Origin: CBFGRU01 sp965651255
GTDB lineage: Bacteria; Planctomycetota; Phycisphaerae; Phycisphaerales; SM1A02
DNA: 17,921 nt
Assembly (NCBI GenBank): GCA_965651255.1
Contig: CBFGRU010000030.1
Coordinates: 1 to 17,921, forward strand
Direction of reading: 5' to 3'
Positions 13,679-17,921 of the stretch are shown here, one piece after another. Position 1 is the stretch's first letter. Every line of letters begins with the position of its first letter. The translations under genes and the position numbers were made by a program. A model generated the notes under the pieces. It searched no databases. It was not told where the DNA came from and worked only from the letters and a program-made list of their open reading frames with translations.

Positions 13679-15270
13679 GGCATTGGCGTGCGTACTGCTT
13701 TGCGCGTGGCAGCCAGTCGCACGATCTCCTGGTAGTTGTGACGAAAGAAGTTGGTCCACCGCACACGAAGGACATCGCGCGGATTGGCAGTCGGATGCCA
13801 GAGTTCCGCATCGGCCCAACCTCCACGTACCCACCCCTGCCGCAGCGGGGCAAGATGTTCAGGGTTCGCAAGGTCGAATGCGACTCCATCCGGCCCTTCG
13901 ATGATGGGGAGTGCGTCGAACAGCGTGAGCATCTCACGCAGTGTGGCATCGTTGACATCGTCGGCGGTAATGATCGAATCAGATTCCGGATACGCCGGGT
14001 GAGTGTGAATCACCTGCCATGCTTGCTGGAGATCATCATGGGTATCGATCGCCATGGATGACATCAGAAGCGGGACATAATCCCAGTACTCGCGATTGAG
14101 ATGGAGCGCAGCGCTCGGTTCATCGTAGAGATCGAATAGTCTGACCTGGTCAATCATCCGCTCAAAAAGTGGAGATTGATACATTGTTGTCAGAATCGGC
14201 ATACGACGGAGTTCATATCGTTGGGGACCGAGGTCAGTCATCGGATCGGCGTTCTCGCCGCGAGCCGCGAACTGCCAGAGTGCCTGTCCACGAAGTGACA
14301 GGCAGAACCGGATGAATCGCTCTGCGATCTCGGGGTTCGGTGCACCGCGCATCATCGAGACGGGATCTGCATCAATCGCACTTTCGCCGGGAGGGTCGAC
14401 GAACCCAAGTCGATCGGGATCGCCCGCCTCGCGAACGACCTGCTCCTGATAACGGCCGTAAAAGTCAATGCAGACCCCGACCGCGGCATCTCCTGCACTG
14501 ACATCAATCGGAATCTTCGAGCTGCTCGCCGAAAAATATCGCGCGTTGGCTGATGCGCGACGAAGCAGATGCCAACCTTCGACCCACCCACGCCGTTGGA
14601 GCACCGTATCGAGACTCTTGCGCACAGATCCGGACTGACCCGGATTCCCCAATGCAACCCAACCGACCAATCGTGGATCAGCCAGATCCTGCCACTGCGA
14701 CGGCTCGTGCACACCGAGCTGCTCGAGCATGTCTCGATTGAACACGAGTCCGAATCCGGACAAGGCCGTCCCGAACCAATATCGCTCCTCGTCATACAAT
14801 CGGCTGGTTCCGATGTGCGTTCTTCCGCCATACATCGACGACAGCTCTTCGGCCGAAAAGCTGACCGGGACCGTGATTGATGTTTCCCGAACTGTGCCAT
14901 CAACCACGATGCTTACACCGTTCTTGAGTTCCTCGTGCTCGAACTCACCCCCGCCAAAGACGAGGTCCACATTTCCGCCAAGCCGCGCACCATCGCGCAA
15001 TTGCGCTGCGTATTGCGACTGCAGCATTCGGCGAATCTCGCTCGTTCCTCCGGGGGCGCTCCAGATCACCTCCACTGGTTCGCCATGTTCCGCCAGATGC
15101 CACGCTTCGAATGCACGTTTGAATTCGAAGCGAATCTGCTCGTTATGCGGCGTGATGATGATGAGCGGTGTCGCGCCGCTGGTGCGCTCGACCTGATCAC
15201 CACGGAAAAGAAGCGGAAGCGCGACCAACGCAATGAATGCCACCAGGACGAAGAGTCGCGCCAGGTTCAT
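13675..15270 (-). CDS. Extracytoplasmic solute-binding protein, iron/polyamine ABC-type, C-terminally extended
   Basis: A 531-aa predicted exported or membrane-anchored protein. Residues 1-24 form a hydrophobic signal/anchor (LARLFVLVAFIALVALPLLF) without a lipobox cysteine. From about 35 it resembles bacterial solute-binding proteins of the Fe(III)/AfuA/spermidine type: IIITPHNEQIRFEFKRAFEAW, SAPGGTSEIRRML (71-83), DLVFGGGEFEHEEL, SGFGLVFNRDML (171-182), DLADPRLVGWVALGNP and a late PNPEIAERFIRFCLSLRGQ. Typical members are about 330-350 aa; here about 170 further residues follow, with no recognised domain. The ligand is unknown. No permease or ATPase gene is adjacent; the gene is sandwiched between pyrF and pyk. 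The ATG at 15270 overlaps the pyrF stop as ATGA; a longer frame to 15423 would lie inside pyrF and disrupt the signal peptide. Confidence 0.75.
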   Translation of the reverse strand: MNLARLFVLVAFIALVALPLLFRGDQVERTSGATPLIIITPHNEQIRFEFKRAFEAWHLAEHGEPVEVIWSAPGGTSEIRRMLQSQYAAQLRDGARLGGNVDLVFGGGEFEHEELKNGVSIVVDGTVRETSITVPVSFSAEELSSMYGGRTHIGTSRLYDEERYWFGTALSGFGLVFNRDMLEQLGVHEPSQWQDLADPRLVGWVALGNPGQSGSVRKSLDTVLQRRGWVEGWHLLRRASANARYFSASSSKIPIDVSAGDAAVGVCIDFYGRYQEQVVREAGDPDRLGFVDPPGESAIDADPVSMMRGAPNPEIAERFIRFCLSLRGQALWQFAARGENADPMTDLGPQRYELRRMPILTTMYQSPLFERMIDQVRLFDLYDEPSAALHLNREYWDYVPLLMSSMAIDTHDDLQQAWQVIHTHPAYPESDSIITADDVNDATLREMLTLFDALPIIEGPDGVAFDLANPEHLAPLRQGWVRGGWADAELWHPTANPRDVLRVRWTNFFRHNYQEIVRLAATRKAVRTPMP

Positions 15271-16142
15271 CGTCGCCACCCTGTTGCGCGACCGATCTGT
15301 TCTGCCATGGTTGCTGCGGCATCTGCGACCGAGTGCACCCAGTTCGCATCGTCGGGTTGAAATGCGAAGATGATCGATCGACTTGCCGTGACGATTGCTC
15401 CGTGGCCATCGTCGTTGAAACACGGCAGGACCTCGTCCACTCCTCCTCCTTGGGCACCGTAGCCGGGAACGAGGAAAATCTGTTCAGGCAACCGCACGCG
15501 CAATCGCTGCGCGGTCTCGGGACGGGTCGCGCCGACAACTGCACCGACCGCACTGAAGTGAGACTCCCCCATGTGACCTTGGCCGAGTTGGCGTACCAGG
15601 TCCCCCATTGCTTCGGCCAGCGTCGAACCATTGGACAGTGTTCGCTCCTGCAGTTCATCGCCACCGGGATTCGAGGTACGGACTAATACAAACAATCCCT
15701 TGCCGGGCCGAATGAATCCACTCAGAGAGTCCGCGCCCAGGTAACCGTTGACCGTCAGCCAGTCCACCTGCAGATGATCGAATGCGGCCGTTGCGTAGTG
15801 TTCCGCCGAAATGCCGATATCACCCCGCTTGGCGTCGAGAATCACCTGCAAGCCCGCATCTCGAGCCCTTGCGATAGACCGTTCGAGCGCCGCGATTCCG
15901 GCACTTCCGTAACGCTCGTAGCAGGCCGATTGAAACTTCACGCACGGTACTGACGGCGCAATGGCATCGATGATGCCGAAGGAGAAATCTGCGATCGCCC
16001 GCTCGGGATTCACTGAAGATTCCCGAAGAATCGCGCTCGGCAACTTCTCGAATACCGGATCAAGACCGACACACACTGGGGCGCGCCGCTGTGCAATGGC
16101 GGCCATGAGACGATCTGCGGCGTGCATGACTGCAACAGGCAA
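15267..16142 (-). CDS. pyrF: Orotidine 5'-phosphate decarboxylase (group 2 type)
   Basis: Decarboxylates OMP to UMP, the last step of de novo UMP synthesis, in the cytoplasm. The 291-aa product shows CVGLDP (24-29), PCVKFQSACYE (66-76), the catalytic Asp-Lys-Asp motif DAKRGDIG (D103, K105, D108), TVNGYLGADS (130-139), LVRTSNPGG (153-161) and the phosphate-binding LVPGYGAQGG (224-233). This length and SNPGG/PGYGAQG pattern fit the longer group-2 enzymes rather than the E. coli-like form of about 245 aa. The start is TTG at 16142, supported by GAGGAG 6 nt upstream; the ATG five codons in (16127) has no suitably spaced SD. It is the first gene of the pyrF - solute-binding protein - pyk operon, with a 4-nt overlap to the next gene. 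Confidence 0.93.
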   Translation of the reverse strand: MPVAVMHAADRLMAAIAQRRAPVCVGLDPVFEKLPSAILRESSVNPERAIADFSFGIIDAIAPSVPCVKFQSACYERYGSAGIAALERSIARARDAGLQVILDAKRGDIGISAEHYATAAFDHLQVDWLTVNGYLGADSLSGFIRPGKGLFVLVRTSNPGGDELQERTLSNGSTLAEAMGDLVRQLGQGHMGESHFSAVGAVVGATRPETAQRLRVRLPEQIFLVPGYGAQGGGVDEVLPCFNDDGHGAIVTASRSIIFAFQPDDANWVHSVADAAATMAEQIGRATGWRR

Positions 16143-16148
16143 CGGTTA

Positions 16149-16154
16149 CTCCTC
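16149..16154 (-). promoter_or_regulatory. Ribosome binding site selecting the TTG start of pyrF
   Basis: On the minus strand GAGGAG is followed by TAACCG and then TTG at 16142, a textbook 6-nt spacing. The next in-frame ATG would sit 21 nt away, too far. This decides the start in favour of TTG. Confidence 0.7.
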
Positions 16155-16176
16155 ATGAGGGACACTGATGAGCGGT

Positions 16177-16235
16177 ACTGTACATTCGTCGGCACGCTGA
16201 GGGTACTGCCAATCAACACCCGAGCACGCTAGACT
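16177..16235. promoter_or_regulatory. Weak divergent promoter signals between pyrF and the DUF971 gene
   Basis: The 103-nt divergent gap must hold promoters for both sides. On the minus strand TACAGT (16182-16177) is a possible -10 for pyrF. On the plus strand TAGACT (16230-16235) is a possible -10 just 10 nt before the ATG at 16246, which would make that mRNA nearly leaderless. Neither has a convincing -35 at 17 nt. Confidence 0.2.
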
Positions 16236-16245
16236 GATGTAAAGT

Positions 16246-16587
16246 ATGTCGCTCGCTCCTCGTCATCTCGATTTGGATCGCCGCCGTGGATTATCGGTTG
16301 AATGGATGGATGGACATCGGTCGTTCTATCCCGTCGACTTTCTACGGCGAATGTCACCATCGGCCGAGATGAAACAGCTGCGGGAAGAGATGCAGCGCAA
16401 TCCACTGACAGTCCTCCCGCAAGGGCTCGGAAACAGCGGCCCATTGACCGCGGAGAAGGCCGAACTCGTTGGCAATTACGCGGTACGATTGACGTTCTCA
16501 GATGGACATTCAACGGGGATTTACTCTTGGGACTACCTTCGTGAGATTGATCCGGGTGAAAAGCATTCAGGAACAGGTGCACCGTGA
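16246..16587 (+). CDS. DUF971 (GBBH-like N-terminal) domain protein
   Basis: A 113-aa small soluble protein of the DUF971 family, the domain also found at the N terminus of gamma-butyrobetaine hydroxylase. Stand-alone bacterial copies have no settled function; some lie near Mrp/ApbC-type genes. Visible features are LSVEWMDGHRSFYPVDFLR (residues about 15-33), the typical first half with its W-x-D-G-H turn, and YAVRLTFSDGHSTGIYSWDYLREI near the C terminus, the hallmark second half with SDGH, G-I-Y-S and the W-x-x-L end. The length matches stand-alone members. No SD is visible before the ATG. Its stop overlaps the next gene (GTGA/TGATG), so it heads a three-gene plus-strand operon. Confidence 0.8.
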   Translation: MSLAPRHLDLDRRRGLSVEWMDGHRSFYPVDFLRRMSPSAEMKQLREEMQRNPLTVLPQGLGNSGPLTAEKAELVGNYAVRLTFSDGHSTGIYSWDYLREIDPGEKHSGTGAP

Positions 16588-17084
16588 TGCGCACTTCCAC
16601 CCAGTGCCGCCCGATCGACGCGGACCTCGCGCAAGAACTTGCCATTGAGCATCCTCGGCCGTTTGTCTATCGCCGCCATGTTGTTGCGGAGGACATTGGC
16701 GACGTCATCGGACACGTGTCAAACGTTCGGTACGTCACATGGCTGGATGAAGCAGCGGAAGCACACGCCGCAGCCGTCGGCTGTTCAAGGCAGATGTTGC
16801 TCGCCGAATCACGAATGTGGTTCGTTGGCCGGCACGAGATTGACTATCTCGCCGAGACCTGGCTTCACGATGAGATTGATGTGTACACATGGGTGGAAGG
16901 ATTTTCACGGGCACAGTCATGGCGGGCTTTTTCGATGTTTCGACCCGCGGATCGGAAAGTCGTCGCCCGAGCGCGAACCCGATGGGTCTTCGTAGATCTT
17001 GAGACACGACGACCAACGAGAGTTCCGCCCGAGCTGGCACTGCGTTTCGACCCTCTTCCCAGCCCTGTCACCACATCTGAGTAG
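16584..17084 (+). CDS. Hotdog-fold acyl-CoA/ACP thioesterase (4HBT-like)
   Basis: A 166-aa hotdog-fold protein, likely hydrolysing acyl-CoA or acyl-ACP thioesters in the cytoplasm. The signature is DIGDVIGHVSNVRYVTWLDE (residues about 37-56), equivalent to the GHVNN-x-Y-x-x-W motif at the start of the hotdog helix in 4HBT_2/YbgC-like enzymes. It is followed by strands HEIDYLAE, DEIDVYTWVEGF, SWRAFSMFR and ARARTRWVFVDLETRRPTRVP, the usual five-stranded pattern. The catalytic acidic residue cannot be assigned from sequence alone. Two starts are possible: GTG at 16584 (GTGA overlap with the DUF971 stop) or ATG at 16587 (TGATG). They differ by one residue, and both imply translational coupling. 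The substrate is unknown. Confidence 0.78.
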   Translation: MMRTSTQCRPIDADLAQELAIEHPRPFVYRRHVVAEDIGDVIGHVSNVRYVTWLDEAAEAHAAAVGCSRQMLLAESRMWFVGRHEIDYLAETWLHDEIDVYTWVEGFSRAQSWRAFSMFRPADRKVVARARTRWVFVDLETRRPTRVPPELALRFDPLPSPVTTSE

Positions 17085-17089
17085 CGCCC

Positions 17090-17921
17090 ATGCGTGCATC
17101 TGTGGTCATCCTGGTCGACGAGATACGCCAGCGGCATCGCGCAAAGACGATCGAACGAATGGAGATCGGCCTGCTTGATTGCGGGATCAGTGCAGCACGA
17201 CTGATTCCCGGCACCGCAACGCGGCAACGTCGGGAGGAAGAGCGCACGCTCTGCCCACAGATTGAGTATGAGCCGCAGGTGGCACCATGGTTTCGCCGAT
17301 GGCGCCGAGATGCCCTGCGAAAACTGCTCGAGCCAATTGATGCTGATTTGCTCCACGTGATCGGTCGACCTGCGTGGCCGCTCGCATTGGAACTGGGCCA
17401 AAGTCTTTCAATTCCGGTGCTGCTCGAATGCTGGTCAATTCGTGATGTGCGTGCCGCACCGCGCCGCCGCCGAGCCGCGGGAATCGCAGCGTACGTTGGC
17501 GCCACTCGTGCCTTGTCCGAGGCCCTCTATAGCCGGGTTGACGGTTCGCGGATCGCTCACGTGCCGATCGGAGTGGCAGTACCATCTGAGGCGCGACCAG
17601 CGAAGTCAGATGCAGAGACGATTTCGGTAGCCATGATTGGTCGAGGCGAAGCGATCGCTGCTTACCGTGCAGCTCTCAAGGCAATCGCTCGATCCGTCGA
17701 ATCGGGAGTGGACCTCCAAGTTGTTCTTGAAGTCTCCGGTCCGCGTTCCCATGACATCTGGCGGATTGCACGTGATCTGAATCTGCTCGATCGCACATCA
17801 ATCATCGAAAGCGCTGAACATCTTCGTGATCTGGTGCTGCAGTGCAGAATCCTCCTCGCGCCAGATCATGGCGGTGAAGTGCGACCGCTGTTTCTCGAAG
17901 CGATGGGTCGCGCAATTCCTG
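17090..17921 (+). CDS. GT-B glycosyltransferase, family 4-like (3' end beyond window)
   Basis: An open frame from ATG 17090 runs off the window end (277 codons, no stop). It starts 5 nt after the thioesterase stop, so it belongs to the same operon. The N-terminal half has a Rossmann-like beginning (RASVVILVDE), then DADLLHVIGRPAWPLALELG and SIPVLLECWS, a layout seen in the acceptor domain of GT-B enzymes. The second half begins with ISVAMIGRG and continues as a nucleotide-sugar domain: a beta-alpha unit with VVLEVSGP, then LAPDHGGEVRPLFLEAMGRAIP. The final stretch corresponds to the Glycos_transf_1 motif E-x-x-x-L-x-x-L-E-A-M-A-x-G-x-P, with G-R-A-I-P in place of A-x-G-x-P. Sugar donor and acceptor cannot be predicted. 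Confidence 0.7.
   Translation, partial: MRASVVILVDEIRQRHRAKTIERMEIGLLDCGISAARLIPGTATRQRREEERTLCPQIEYEPQVAPWFRRWRRDALRKLLEPIDADLLHVIGRPAWPLALELGQSLSIPVLLECWSIRDVRAAPRRRRAAGIAAYVGATRALSEALYSRVDGSRIAHVPIGVAVPSEARPAKSDAETISVAMIGRGEAIAAYRAALKAIARSVESGVDLQVVLEVSGPRSHDIWRIARDLNLLDRTSIIESAEHLRDLVLQCRILLAPDHGGEVRPLFLEAMGRAIP

Noticed and set aside
13679..13834. Longer 560-aa version of pyruvate kinase
   Set aside because: The extra 52 residues are Cys/Arg/Ser-rich, lie inside the upstream gene in another frame and do not match pyruvate kinase; the GTGA overlap gives a better start.

Overview
The window is bacterial chromosomal DNA, GC-rich (roughly 60% by eye) and densely coding, with bacterial gene families throughout. 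Start signals are mixed: one clear Shine-Dalgarno/ATG pair, one SD/TTG pair, several GTG starts and several starts with no visible SD. That start usage, the family mix (secreted beta-propeller repeat protein, RhlE-type helicase, group-2-like PyrF, stand-alone DUF971) and the general protein flavour suggest a planctomycete, perhaps of the Phycisphaerae. This is an inference; there is no rRNA or tRNA in the window to confirm it.

Layout. 1-1827: a secreted or periplasmic beta-propeller-like repeat protein (+). 1867-3510: a two-gene minus-strand unit, a zinc alcohol dehydrogenase followed by a class I SAM methyltransferase. 3511-3702: a divergent intergenic region with a nested palindrome. 3703-9687: a very large (about 1994 aa) helicase-nuclease with DUF4011, SF1 helicase, Vsr/MTES_1575-like nuclease and DUF3320 domains. 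This is the architecture reported as the single-gene anti-phage system Hhe, and it carries a transglutaminase-like Cys/His region at its N terminus. 9688-10044: a candidate promoter and a structured leader of about 260 nt. 10045-11628: an RhlE-type DEAD-box RNA helicase, closed by a strong intrinsic terminator. 11701-12151: a convergent intergenic region occupied by an array with a strict 21-bp period (at least 17 units). 12152-16142: a tightly overlapping minus-strand operon, pyrF - solute-binding protein - pyk, joined by ATGA and GTGA stop/start overlaps. 16246-17921: a plus-strand operon, DUF971 protein - hotdog thioesterase - glycosyltransferase, the last cut by the window end.

Functionally most of the window is core or near-core metabolism: glycolysis, pyrimidine synthesis, RNA remodelling, thioester hydrolysis and glycan transfer. 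The two standouts are the lone defence-type helicase-nuclease between ordinary genes and the 21-bp periodic array between rhlE and pyk. The array is the best candidate for something undescribed: its period equals two turns of B-DNA, its arms run in opposite directions, and it keeps a reading frame of heptapeptide repeats open on the minus strand.
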